Below, one piece after another: positions 43,019 to 51,437 of a stretch of 64,000 nucleotides of DNA. A program made the translations under genes and the position numbers. Origin of the DNA: an uncultured Bacteroidota bacterium (GTDB taxonomy: Bacteria; Bacteroidota; Bacteroidia; B-17B0; Aurantibacillaceae); NCBI GenBank assembly GCA_937873155.1, contig CALMVZ010000039.1, positions 1 to 64,000 of the forward strand, in the 5' to 3' direction. The number at the start of each line of letters is the position of its first letter. The stretch's first letter is position 1. The notes beneath the pieces are model-generated. The model worked only from the letters and a program-made list of their open reading frames with translations, was not told the origin of the DNA and did not search any database.

Positions 43019-43882
43019 GTGAAAACTAAACACGTTCTGATCATCTTTCTTGTTTTACTTATTTTAAGCGGAACTATACTTGTCATTTTCAAAGACAGGC
43101 TCATTGAACATTATAAACCTGATATCGAACAATTAGGAACTATCTCAGTTATTATGAAAAATGATACATCCTATGTAAGATCAGCACTTATTGTCACTAA
43201 TAAATTGTTTTTTAAAATAGATGTTGATTCAATAAAATATAAGGTAGAGTGGTTCGGTAAAACCTATATAAAAGATGAAGCGTTTTTAGGACTGGAACTG
43301 CCTGCAAATGGAAGCGATACAATTCCATTTTCCTTAAAGATACCCTATGTTGCAATAATGCATGATTTCAGGAAACGGGGAGAAAAAGAAGATAGCGTTG
43401 AGTATTCAGTTAATATGTCGTTAAAATATGCTACCCGGTTCTGGAGTGCAGAAAAACCCATTAACAAAACAGATAGGATCCGGATGCCTCGTCCCCCTGA
43501 ATTTAAATTAGAAGATATCAATTGGAGCAAGTTAGGTTTACGGTCATTGCTGGCTGAAGCTTCGCTGAAAATAATCAACGAAAACCCTGTTGGTTTTCTT
43601 ATCAAAGATCTTTCTTACAATATGAAAATAGCAGGCCGGGGTAATATGAAAGGAAATTACGGGAAGCCAATAACTATTGAACCGAATTCAGTGGAAATCA
43701 TTAAAGTACCAATAGAGATCCAGACTCAGAATCTGGGGAAGACCTTGGTCGATATCTTAAAAGATAAAGACCGGTATAATTATGTATTGGATATGAACCT
43801 GGATCTAAAATCAACCGAAACAGAGGATAAAACCTTTAATATCGACCTAAAAAAAGCAGGGATTTTAGAGTTAAGAAAGTAA
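43019..43882 (+). CDS. Membrane-anchored LEA14/WHy-like protein
   Basis: 287 residues from a GTG start. A single N-terminal membrane helix (HVLIIFLVLLILSGTILVIF) is followed by two beta-sandwich repeats of LEA type 2/WHy kind. The first spans about 40-145 (IVTNKLFFKIDVDSIKYKV, LELPANGSDTIPFSLKI), the second about 170-285 (LKIINENPVGFLIKDLSYNM, ITIEPNSVEIIKVPIEI). Proteins of this fold are linked to stress tolerance; no molecular activity is known here. It precedes a T9SS cargo gene that has its own promoter. Confidence 0.7.
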   Translation: MKTKHVLIIFLVLLILSGTILVIFKDRLIEHYKPDIEQLGTISVIMKNDTSYVRSALIVTNKLFFKIDVDSIKYKVEWFGKTYIKDEAFLGLELPANGSDTIPFSLKIPYVAIMHDFRKRGEKEDSVEYSVNMSLKYATRFWSAEKPINKTDRIRMPRPPEFKLEDINWSKLGLRSLLAEASLKIINENPVGFLIKDLSYNMKIAGRGNMKGNYGKPITIEPNSVEIIKVPIEIQTQNLGKTLVDILKDKDRYNYVLDMNLDLKSTETEDKTFNIDLKKAGILELRK

Positions 43883-43915
43883 TAACTGGCTATTCCGGAT
43901 TGAATTTATATTCAT

Positions 43916-43923
43916 TATATTTG
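43916..43923 (+). promoter_or_regulatory. -7 box (TATATTTG) of the choice-of-anchor B gene
   Basis: A perfect TAnnTTTG, 24 bases before ATG 43948. It rules out the upstream in-frame TTG at 43900 as the start. Confidence 0.6.
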
Positions 43924-43947
43924 ATAGGCATCAAAAGCCCGTTTATA

Positions 43948-46233
43948 ATGAATAAAGTTATACCCTCATTAATTTTAGCATTCGTATTTTGTTTCGCTAA
44001 AGCACAAGGCCCTTACCCAAGTTCAAATATCAATTTGATCGGATTCATAAATCCAGAAACTGTATCAACGTCAGGTGGCGTTAAGTATTCAGGTTGTTGG
44101 GGATATAATCAAACTGCAAAGAATAAGGAGTACGCAATAGTTGGTTCAAGCAGGGGAACGTATTTCATCGATATCACGGCACCCGCTACACCTACAGTTT
44201 GTGATTATGTTCAGGGAACATCAAGCCCCGGTGTATGGCGTGAAGTGAATGTTTATCAGAATTACGCGTATGTTGTTAGCGATAATTCACCTCCGAATAG
44301 TTTCCAGATCATCGACATGCAGTATTTACCGGATTCAGTACACGTGGTTCACAATAGCGGTACAACTTATTTCGAGCGCGGACACCAGGTGTATGTTGAC
44401 GGAAATAAATTATATGTTGCAGGTATCAGGTTCCAGGGAAGCGGAAATGCTCCAATGAGAGTCTACAGTCTGGCAACACCAAGCGCCCCTGTATTATTGC
44501 GTACTCTAAGTCAGGATTACCCTTCGATCACTTATGTTCATGATATGTTCGTCCGCAGGGATACTGTATACGCCCATTGCGGCAACCAGGGATTACATGT
44601 ATACAGGTTAACAGCAAGTAATACATTTAGCGCAATAGGTTCTCTTACCGGCTATACTGATGCAGGGTATTGCCACAGTGGTTCTATCACTAATGACGGA
44701 AAAACATATATTATGTGCGATGAAGTTCCAACCGGATTGCGTATTAAAAGTTTAGATGTAAGTAACCTGAGTAATATTACAATGAACGCTCTGTTCAGAC
44801 CTAATACTTTTTCACAATTTGTCGGGCACAATCCTTACGTAGTCGGGAATAAGTATGCATTTGTTTCCTGTTACCAGGATGGTCTGTACTTGTATGATAT
44901 TTCAAGTCCGGCCACCCCGACAATAGCCGGTTTTTTTGATACACATCCACAGGGCGGTGCTAACGTCAGCAATTATGGCTCTACTTCATACGATGGTAAC
45001 TGGGGCGCATTCCCTTATTTTAAAAGCGGATTGATACTCGCTTGTGATATGCAAAATGGCGTTTTCATTTTAGGAGCAACGGCTTTTGCACCGGCAGCGA
45101 ATTTTGCTTCACCGGCTTCTATTTGCAGCGGAACAGCTTTTTCATTCACCAATACATCAACTAATACGCCAACTTCTTATAACTGGAACATGCCAGGCGC
45201 ATCCATAACAACTTCTACTTTACAGAATCCTACAGTTTCATATGCAACAGGCGGCGTTTACAATGCAACTTTAATTGCGGCTAATGCGAGCGGAACAAAT
45301 TCAATTGTGAAATCAATCACAGTAACTGCCAGCCCGGTTGTTTCGGTTGGAAATTCGACTATATGCCCGGGAAATACATCAACACTAACTGCATCAGGCG
45401 CTACAACTTATTCGTGGAATACAGGCGCTACAACAGCGCAAATAGCAGTTACGCCGTCAGTAACTACGGTCTATACTGTTACCGGAACCAATGGTTCTTG
45501 TTCCAATACAAAAACAGTTTCAGTTACACTTAGTAATACTTTGGCTGTTAATGCAACGGCAAGTAATAGCGTTATTTGTTCAGGTTCTACAACTACACTC
45601 ACCGGCGCAGGAGCTACATCTTATTCATGGAGTACAGGAGGCACCACATCACAAATTTCCGTTTCTCCAACTGTAACAACAGTTTATACTGTTACGGGTA
45701 CAACCGGCTCTTGCTCTAATACAAAAACAGTTTCTGTTGCTGTAAACGCAGCGCCTGTTGTGAATGTAGCTTCAACTTCAACTTTATTATGCAGCGGGCA
45801 GTCTGTTACTTTAACAGGCAGCGGAGCGGTGTCTTATACATGGATGCCCGGAAGTATTACCGGAAATCCTATTGCACTATCTCCAACCGTTACAACTTCT
45901 TATAGCGCAACCGGAACGGGAACTAACAGCTGTACCAAAACAACTGTAATAACAGTGTCGGTTTCCGCTTGTACAGGTATCACATCTGCGAATGGTACTC
46001 CGGCGAATTCTGATATCATTCCAAATCCTAATAATGGTAATTTTATTATCAGAAGCGGGACTACTGAAGCGTTTGATATCAAAGTATTCAATGCACTCGG
46101 ACAGGAGATCAGATCTGCCAGTGGCAATCTTTCAGAAGTGAATGTCGATGTAAGTGAAGAAGGAAAAGGAATGTACTTTGTATTGATCAGCATCAACGGA
46201 ACCTCTAAGAACCTAAAAGTTATTGTTGAATAA
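43948..46233 (+). CDS. Choice-of-anchor B family protein with PKD/Ig repeats and T9SS tail
   Basis: About 761 residues, signal peptide MNKVIPSLILAFVFCFAKAQ. Residues of about 20-380 are the choice-of-anchor B domain, a propeller of LVIVP-like blades (YAIVGSSRGTYFIDITAPAT, VYQNYAYVVSDN, PYVVGNKYAFVSCYQDGLYL). A PKD domain follows (TSYNWNMPGASITTSTLQNP), then three Ig-like repeats of the CSGSTTTLTGAGATSYSWSTG type, and a final T9SS tail (DIIPNPNNGNFIIRSG, VFNALGQEI). The protein would be exported and attached outside. It converges with a histidine-kinase gene over a shared palindromic terminator. Confidence 0.87.
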   Translation: MNKVIPSLILAFVFCFAKAQGPYPSSNINLIGFINPETVSTSGGVKYSGCWGYNQTAKNKEYAIVGSSRGTYFIDITAPATPTVCDYVQGTSSPGVWREVNVYQNYAYVVSDNSPPNSFQIIDMQYLPDSVHVVHNSGTTYFERGHQVYVDGNKLYVAGIRFQGSGNAPMRVYSLATPSAPVLLRTLSQDYPSITYVHDMFVRRDTVYAHCGNQGLHVYRLTASNTFSAIGSLTGYTDAGYCHSGSITNDGKTYIMCDEVPTGLRIKSLDVSNLSNITMNALFRPNTFSQFVGHNPYVVGNKYAFVSCYQDGLYLYDISSPATPTIAGFFDTHPQGGANVSNYGSTSYDGNWGAFPYFKSGLILACDMQNGVFILGATAFAPAANFASPASICSGTAFSFTNTSTNTPTSYNWNMPGASITTSTLQNPTVSYATGGVYNATLIAANASGTNSIVKSITVTASPVVSVGNSTICPGNTSTLTASGATTYSWNTGATTAQIAVTPSVTTVYTVTGTNGSCSNTKTVSVTLSNTLAVNATASNSVICSGSTTTLTGAGATSYSWSTGGTTSQISVSPTVTTVYTVTGTTGSCSNTKTVSVAVNAAPVVNVASTSTLLCSGQSVTLTGSGAVSYTWMPGSITGNPIALSPTVTTSYSATGTGTNSCTKTTVITVSVSACTGITSANGTPANSDIIPNPNNGNFIIRSGTTEAFDIKVFNALGQEIRSASGNLSEVNVDVSEEGKGMYFVLISINGTSKNLKVIVE

Positions 46234-46244
46234 AAATTTTATTC
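46228..46244. terminator. Bidirectional AT palindrome spanning both stop codons
   Basis: GAATAAAAATTTTATTC is a perfect 17-base palindrome. It covers the TAA of the cargo gene and the stop of the convergent kinase gene, so one hairpin can serve both messages. Confidence 0.45.
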
Positions 46245-47687
46245 TTCGTGCTCGACCGGTAGTTGAATTGTGAATTCAGTGCCTTTTTTAGGTTCGCTTT
46301 TAAAATGAATAGTGCCTTCCAGTTTGTCTACAATGTTCTTTACAATGTAGAGGCCAAGTCCTGAACCTTTTGAATTTTGATTGGCTTTATAGAACATATT
46401 AAAGATATGTTCCTGGAATTCCTGCGGGATACCTGCACCGTTATCCTTAACAGTTATTTTAACAAAGTCTTCGGTATCCCTTACTATAACTTCAACGTAA
46501 GGATTTTGTGAATTTCTGTAAGTTACAGAGTTATTAATGAGATTGTAAAGTATACTTTGTATGGCAGCTTCGTTACTGTAAAAATCTTTCTTTAACGAAA
46601 CATCTATTTTAAACTCAACCTTTGATGTTTCCGGGTTGTTCTTATAGAATTGAATGATACGATATACAAGGATATTAAAATCGATAAGGTTCACGATGTT
46701 GATCATCGAGTCTGATTTGATCAGTTCAATAATGCCGTTCAGGATCTTGTCGAGATTACTGTTCGACTGCTCTATCATTTTTAAATATTTTGAAGCGGTC
46801 GGGTCTTTAACTTCGCTCTTCGAAATATTTATTAATCCCATTGTTGACGTAACAGGTCCTTTAAGATCGTGGGATAAACGATACATTAAAGTACTTAACT
46901 CATTGCATTTTGATTCCAGGTTTTTTTCGGCAACTTTCCTTGAACTAATATCCGAACTAACACCATCTATCCTTATCAGTTGTCCCTTATTGTCGAGGGT
47001 AGGTACAAGTTTTGTTTGTATCCAGCCGGTTGAGCCATCTGGTTTGAGGATGCGGTATTCCGCCATTACGCTTTGATTATCCATTAAAGCACCTGTCTTC
47101 TCGTGTACCATTTCATCTTCAGGATGTACAACGTCTAACCATAGGTCAGCTTTATTGTAAAATGCATCAGTTTTAATACCGTAAACTTTCTCGCAGGCAT
47201 CTGAGATCAATAAGAATTTGTTATTCATAACATCGATCGAGAAAAAAACTTCATCAATGTTCCTGAATAATAATTCTAAATTATCGTTTGCTTTTTGTTT
47301 TTCTTTTTCAGTTTGTTTTTCTTTTAAGCAGCGTTGTATTGCATTCGGTAATCTTACAAGATTATCTTTCAATAAATAATCGTCGGCCCCTTCTTTTAAG
47401 ATCTTCACAGCGAATTCTTCTGATACAGCTCCTGTTACTAATATGAAAGGGATGTTTAATTTATTCTCTTTGAATATCCTTAATGCTTCCAGCGAATCAA
47501 ATTGACCCATGGAATGATCAGATAATATAAGATCCGGTTTGTATTCTTTAAGTCCTTTTACATAATCAGAAGAATTACTTACGATCTGCCATTCGAAATT
47601 GATATTATTCTTTTTCAGAACATATTCAACCAACCCGGCATCATCAGCCGAATCTTCCAAATAGAGTATTTTTAATTTTTCAATCAA
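46239..47687 (-). CDS. Hybrid histidine kinase: REC-PAS-HisKA-HATPase, soluble
   Basis: 482 residues without membrane helices. The receiver domain comes first, with phospho-acceptor D57 in LILSDHSMG. A PAS domain (about 136-255) follows, with PAC-type GWIQTKLVPTLDNKGQLIRI. HisKA carries H273 in RLSHDLKGPVT, and the ATPase shows NLINNSVTYR, DNGAGIP and GSGLGLYIVKN, so the kinase is complete. An N-terminal receiver suggests it takes a phosphoryl group from another kinase. It diverges from the DUF7793-kinase-regulator operon across a region with an 18-bp direct repeat. Confidence 0.9.
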   Translation of the reverse strand: MIEKLKILYLEDSADDAGLVEYVLKKNNINFEWQIVSNSSDYVKGLKEYKPDLILSDHSMGQFDSLEALRIFKENKLNIPFILVTGAVSEEFAVKILKEGADDYLLKDNLVRLPNAIQRCLKEKQTEKEKQKANDNLELLFRNIDEVFFSIDVMNNKFLLISDACEKVYGIKTDAFYNKADLWLDVVHPEDEMVHEKTGALMDNQSVMAEYRILKPDGSTGWIQTKLVPTLDNKGQLIRIDGVSSDISSRKVAEKNLESKCNELSTLMYRLSHDLKGPVTSTMGLINISKSEVKDPTASKYLKMIEQSNSNLDKILNGIIELIKSDSMINIVNLIDFNILVYRIIQFYKNNPETSKVEFKIDVSLKKDFYSNEAAIQSILYNLINNSVTYRNSQNPYVEVIVRDTEDFVKITVKDNGAGIPQEFQEHIFNMFYKANQNSKGSGLGLYIVKNIVDKLEGTIHFKSEPKKGTEFTIQLPVEHEE

Positions 47688-47750
47688 AATAATATGGTAT
47701 CAATATAATAATTATAAATATTAGCCTCTCCTAAAATAATACTAATTAGG

Positions 47751-47790
47751 TATAAATACCTATAAAAACATGTATAAATACCTATAAAAA
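47751..47790. repeat. Perfect 18-bp direct repeat in a divergent promoter region
   Basis: TATAAATACCTATAAAAA occurs at 47751-47768 and again at 47773-47790, a 22-base period (two helical turns). The first copy also forms AGGTAT-AA-ATACCT with the three bases before it. The pair is suited to cooperative binding by a dimeric regulator, with both flanking operons signalling genes. Confidence 0.65.
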
Positions 47791-47934
47791 AAGTAATAAT
47801 TATGTAAATTTTGCATTTATCCCCTATTTATTTACATTTTATAAAACAAGAAAGAGCTTTTTTATTTATTTTTATTAAAAGTGTTATTTAGCTGCGTAAA
47901 TTCTATGTTTCCGGCGCTAATTTAATCTAAAACT

Positions 47935-48345
47935 GTGAGTATGGAAATTCCAAAAGGGGTAAAAACATATGAGATGACCTCGTCTATCATATGGATCAAT
48001 GAGGAAGGTATTTTATTCTCTGTTCCTAAGCCGGGACTACCGCCTGATTTAAATATCGATGAGATAGATAAGGAAATGGAAAAGTTCCGGGCCATTATAG
48101 GAAATAAAAAGATCTGTATTGTGTCAGAGGCTAACCCGCAATCACGCCCGCCAACAAAAAGTGAGCGCGATTTTATTGCCAGTGTAATTAATGATGTAAC
48201 AAAAGCTATGGCGGTTGTTACCACCTCTCCTGTTGCACGTATGATAGCGAATTTGTTTTTCGGATTAAAGCCGCCGCCGTATCCGGCTAAAATGTTCAGT
48301 AATGAAAAAGAGGCGGTTGAATGGATCAGGCAATTCAATAAATAG
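47935..48345 (+). CDS. DUF7793/SpoIIAA-like small protein
   Basis: 136 residues from GTG 47935, or 134 from ATG 47941. The pattern (SIIWINEEGILFSVPKPG, GNKKICIVSEANPQSRPPTKS, VARMIANLFFGLKPPPYPAK, EKEAVEWIRQF) is that of STAS/SpoIIAA-like proteins which in Bacteroidota sit next to histidine kinases. It probably acts as a non-catalytic partner or scaffold. Its end overlaps an upstream start option of the next gene, and the operon continues with a kinase and a response regulator. Confidence 0.75.
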   Translation: MSMEIPKGVKTYEMTSSIIWINEEGILFSVPKPGLPPDLNIDEIDKEMEKFRAIIGNKKICIVSEANPQSRPPTKSERDFIASVINDVTKAMAVVTTSPVARMIANLFFGLKPPPYPAKMFSNEKEAVEWIRQFNK

Positions 48346-49825
48346 TTTGGAAGCTAGCGATATATTAAAGAAAGACGTAAGGGTAGAAAAGATCCTGAAC
48401 CTGTTGTTGAAATATACACTGGGCGATTATTCTGTGCGGGAAACTGTTTCTGAGAAAGGCGATGAACTGGATGCGATCATTATTGGATTGAATACACTCG
48501 GTGAGGAAGCTGAGGCTTCAGGAAAAATTGTCCGCGATTTTGAAAGCCGGGTAACAAATATCATGAGTGTCTTGTTGAAGTACACTTTATTCGATTTCTC
48601 TGAAAAAGTAGCTATCGGCGGCGTTGGTGATGAATTAGATGCCATAGCTATAGGATTAAATACGATGGCAGAAGAATTGCAGTCGGCTCGTGAAACAGAA
48701 ACTGCACATTTAAATAAAATAGAAGATACGAACCGTTTTTTGGATACTATACTCGAAAATATCCCGAACATGGTTTTTGTTAAGGAAGCCAAAGAACTTC
48801 GTTTTGTAAGATTCAATAAGGCGGCTGAAGATCTGTTAGGGTATAAAAAAGAAGACATGATCGGGAAGAACGATTATGATTTTTTTCCAAAGGAACAGGC
48901 TGATTTTTTTACTTCTAAAGACCGTGAAGCTTTAAGTAAGGAAGGAGTTACAGACATTACTGAAGAGTTGATAGAAACTGCTAATGGTCCGAAATGGCTT
49001 CACACCAAAAAGATCCCTTTAATAGGAAGTGACGGTAAGCCGGCCTATCTGTTAGGAATTTCTGAAGATATAACTCGTCGTAAAAGCAGCGAGGATAAAA
49101 TTAAAAAACTGAATTCCGAATTACAGAACAGCATTAACCAATTGGAGAGTACCAATAACGAATTAGAAGCTTTCACTTATTCAGTTTCACATGACTTAAG
49201 GGCGCCCTTGAGAGCGATCCATGGTTATACCAATATCATTGAAAAAGAATATGGGGATAAGCTCGAAGGAGAAGCGAAAAAAATGATGGCTTCCGTGATG
49301 GCGAATGCTATTAAAATGGGACAATTGATCGATGATCTTCTGGCTTTATCACGGTTAGGAAAAAAAGAATTACAAAAGCGAGAAGTTGACATGACCGATA
49401 TGGTCAATCAATGTATTGACGAATTGAAACGTTCTGTTAAATTCCCTAATGCTAAGATAACCGTTGAGCCATTACATAAAATAACTGTCGATCCGGCGTT
49501 GATGTTCCAGGTGTTCTTTAACCTGGTTTCAAATGCTGTCAAGTATTCTTCTTTGAAAGAAAAACCGGTTATTCATATAAGTTCAGTTAAAGACGGAGAT
49601 GAAGTTATCTATATGGTGAGAGATAACGGTACCGGATTTGACATGAGATATTATAATAAGTTATTTGGAGTTTTCCAGCGTTTGCACGATGCCAGTGAAT
49701 TTGAGGGAACTGGCGTTGGCCTGGCTTTGGTAAAACGGATTGTAACAAAACATAACGGCCGTGTATGGGCCGAAGGAGAAGTTGATAAAGGCGCCTCCTT
49801 TTATATAGCCCTAAAAATAAATTAA
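48302..49825 (+). CDS. Soluble histidine kinase with tandem HAMP-like repeats and PAS domain
   Basis: 507 residues from ATG 48302, but the first 15 overlap the previous gene and look unrelated. TTG 48347, two bases after the previous stop, is the better start. Residues 36-70 and 91-125 are close copies (LLKYTLGDYS ... GDELDAIIIGLNTLGEE and LLKYTLFDFS ... GDELDAIAIGLNTMAEE), a HAMP-like pair without any membrane helix. A PAS domain (about 144-260) follows, then HisKA with H297 in SVSHDLRAPLRA and an ATPase with NLVSNAVKYS, DNGTGFDM and GTGVGLALVKR. It is probably a cytosolic sensor that phosphorylates the response regulator encoded next. Confidence 0.9.
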   Translation: MKKRRLNGSGNSINSLEASDILKKDVRVEKILNLLLKYTLGDYSVRETVSEKGDELDAIIIGLNTLGEEAEASGKIVRDFESRVTNIMSVLLKYTLFDFSEKVAIGGVGDELDAIAIGLNTMAEELQSARETETAHLNKIEDTNRFLDTILENIPNMVFVKEAKELRFVRFNKAAEDLLGYKKEDMIGKNDYDFFPKEQADFFTSKDREALSKEGVTDITEELIETANGPKWLHTKKIPLIGSDGKPAYLLGISEDITRRKSSEDKIKKLNSELQNSINQLESTNNELEAFTYSVSHDLRAPLRAIHGYTNIIEKEYGDKLEGEAKKMMASVMANAIKMGQLIDDLLALSRLGKKELQKREVDMTDMVNQCIDELKRSVKFPNAKITVEPLHKITVDPALMFQVFFNLVSNAVKYSSLKEKPVIHISSVKDGDEVIYMVRDNGTGFDMRYYNKLFGVFQRLHDASEFEGTGVGLALVKRIVTKHNGRVWAEGEVDKGASFYIALKIN

Positions 49826-49843
49826 CCTTTTAAAATTAAAATT

Positions 49844-50284
49844 ATGAATCCAACCGAGATAGAGATCATCTTAGTAGAAGACAACCAGGACGACGCTGCT
49901 TTGACCATCAGGGCACTCAGATCAAAAAATCTGTTCAACAACATCCTTCATCTTAAAAACGGGCAAGAAGCACTTGACTATGTTTATAACGGGACTGAGT
50001 TTGATGGAAAAAAATTCAATGATAATCCGAAAGTGGTGCTGTTGGATCTTAAAATGCCAAAGGTGAATGGTATTGAAGTTTTGGAACAATTAAAGGGCAA
50101 CGAAAAAACTAAAACTATCCCTGTTGTTGTATTAACATCATCAGCTGAAGATCCGGACATTAAAAAATGTTATGAGCTTGGTGCGAATAGTTACATTGTA
50201 AAGCCGGTTGGATTCGATAATTTTTCGAAAACAGTTGTTGATCTTGGCATGTATTGGTTAGTGATGAATCAGCCCCAGAAGTAA
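49844..50284 (+). CDS. Rcp1-like single-domain response regulator
   Basis: 146 residues. The receiver has D13, acceptor D68 in VVLLDLKMP, T98 in VVVLTSS and K120 in IVKPVG. There is no output domain. The sequence type (LVEDNQDDAALTIRAL, long insertion GTEFDGKKFNDNP) is that of phytochrome Rcp1-like relays. It starts 18 bases after the kinase stop and is its likely partner; it may pass the phosphoryl group on to the divergent hybrid kinase's own relay. Confidence 0.92.
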   Translation: MNPTEIEIILVEDNQDDAALTIRALRSKNLFNNILHLKNGQEALDYVYNGTEFDGKKFNDNPKVVLLDLKMPKVNGIEVLEQLKGNEKTKTIPVVVLTSSAEDPDIKKCYELGANSYIVKPVGFDNFSKTVVDLGMYWLVMNQPQK

Positions 50285-50286
50285 AG

Positions 50287-51354
50287 TTACTGCACTATAA
50301 CTTTAAATGTTTTGCTCTTCGAATTATTCAGTTTTGCACGAATAAAGTACAATCCTTTGGTTTGTGAATTCAGATCGCATTTAAATGAATGTTGATAAAG
50401 ATCATTGCCTGATAAAATTAGTTTGCCGGTCAGATCAAAAACATTTACTTCTATTATATTTTCTTCCGAATTAATTTCAAATTGATTTGAATTCGCAGAT
50501 AGTGTAATTTCTTTTTCATTTGAAGTTAAAGTGCTGATCGCATTGGTCTGGCAAGGACTGCCGGGTGTACATGAAAATCCTGAAACTACGCCTCCGGGTG
50601 TTGTCCAGTTAGAAGTTGCTCCGTTTAAAGAGAAACTAACCAAAGTGCCGTTATTTGCATTAGAAGTTAGGTCAGGAAGAGTTATTACAGAAGAATTGTT
50701 TGCAGAAGCCATACCTTGGTTAAAACGGTAATAAGCAACAAGACCAAATTCTGAACCTGTAAGTTCACAATTCATGGTTGCCATTATTTCGGGTTGGCAT
50801 AATACTTTATCCCATACTCTTAATTCATCGATATCTCCGCGGAAATTAGATAAACCTTCGTTATCATAAGAATTGCCAATGTGAACAGATCCGGCTGAAT
50901 TCATGGCGCCCTCTCCGGAAATATTAACAGTACCTTCCATTACCGCATCCAGGTATAAAATGGCAACTGAACCATTAATAACTCCTGTTGCCTGGTGCCA
51001 TTGATTGTCTCCTCTTATGTTAGTAGTCCCTGTTATTGCAATTCCTGAAGGAAGAATGCCATCGCTTAATTCAAATCTTAAGAACGGAGAGCCTGAAGCA
51101 TAACCGAACCAAATACCTGTGGTCCAGTTAGCTGTTCCGGTAGAAAAAATTCTGACATGAGACCCTTGTGTACTCGTGTTCTTAAACCATACCTGGAAAG
51201 TTTTAACATGAGAGGCAGAGACGTCAAAAGGTGCATTTACATTTGGGAGGTTAACATAATCATTAAGACCATCGAAATTCAAAGCAGCGCCGGGCTGACT
51301 AAATCCCAAAAAAGATAATGTTGCGAAAAATAAGGCAAGTAAACGTTTTTTCAT
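50287..51354 (-). CDS. LamG-domain protein with T9SS tail
   Basis: About 355 residues from ATG 51354, with signal peptide MKKRLLALFFATLSFLGFSQ; a longer frame from 51399 adds a non-signal extension. The LamG/concanavalin-like domain is shown by ALNFDGLNDYVNLPN, TFQVWFKNTS, WHQATGVINGSVAILYLD, HIGNSYDNEGLSNFRGDIDE and VWDKVL. A T9SS tail ends the protein (NVFDLTGKLI, KGLYFIRAKL). LamG domains bind glycans, so it is probably a surface lectin-like protein. It lies directly against the response-regulator gene, convergent. Confidence 0.87.
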   Translation of the reverse strand: MKKRLLALFFATLSFLGFSQPGAALNFDGLNDYVNLPNVNAPFDVSASHVKTFQVWFKNTSTQGSHVRIFSTGTANWTTGIWFGYASGSPFLRFELSDGILPSGIAITGTTNIRGDNQWHQATGVINGSVAILYLDAVMEGTVNISGEGAMNSAGSVHIGNSYDNEGLSNFRGDIDELRVWDKVLCQPEIMATMNCELTGSEFGLVAYYRFNQGMASANNSSVITLPDLTSNANNGTLVSFSLNGATSNWTTPGGVVSGFSCTPGSPCQTNAISTLTSNEKEITLSANSNQFEINSEENIIEVNVFDLTGKLILSGNDLYQHSFKCDLNSQTKGLYFIRAKLNNSKSKTFKVIVQ

Positions 51355-51437
51355 TTGAATAATTTTAATGAAGGTAGTCAAAAAAACGCCGCCGCCCAAA
51401 TGCCAGGATAAGCTTGTAAGGATGAATCTGAATAAAT

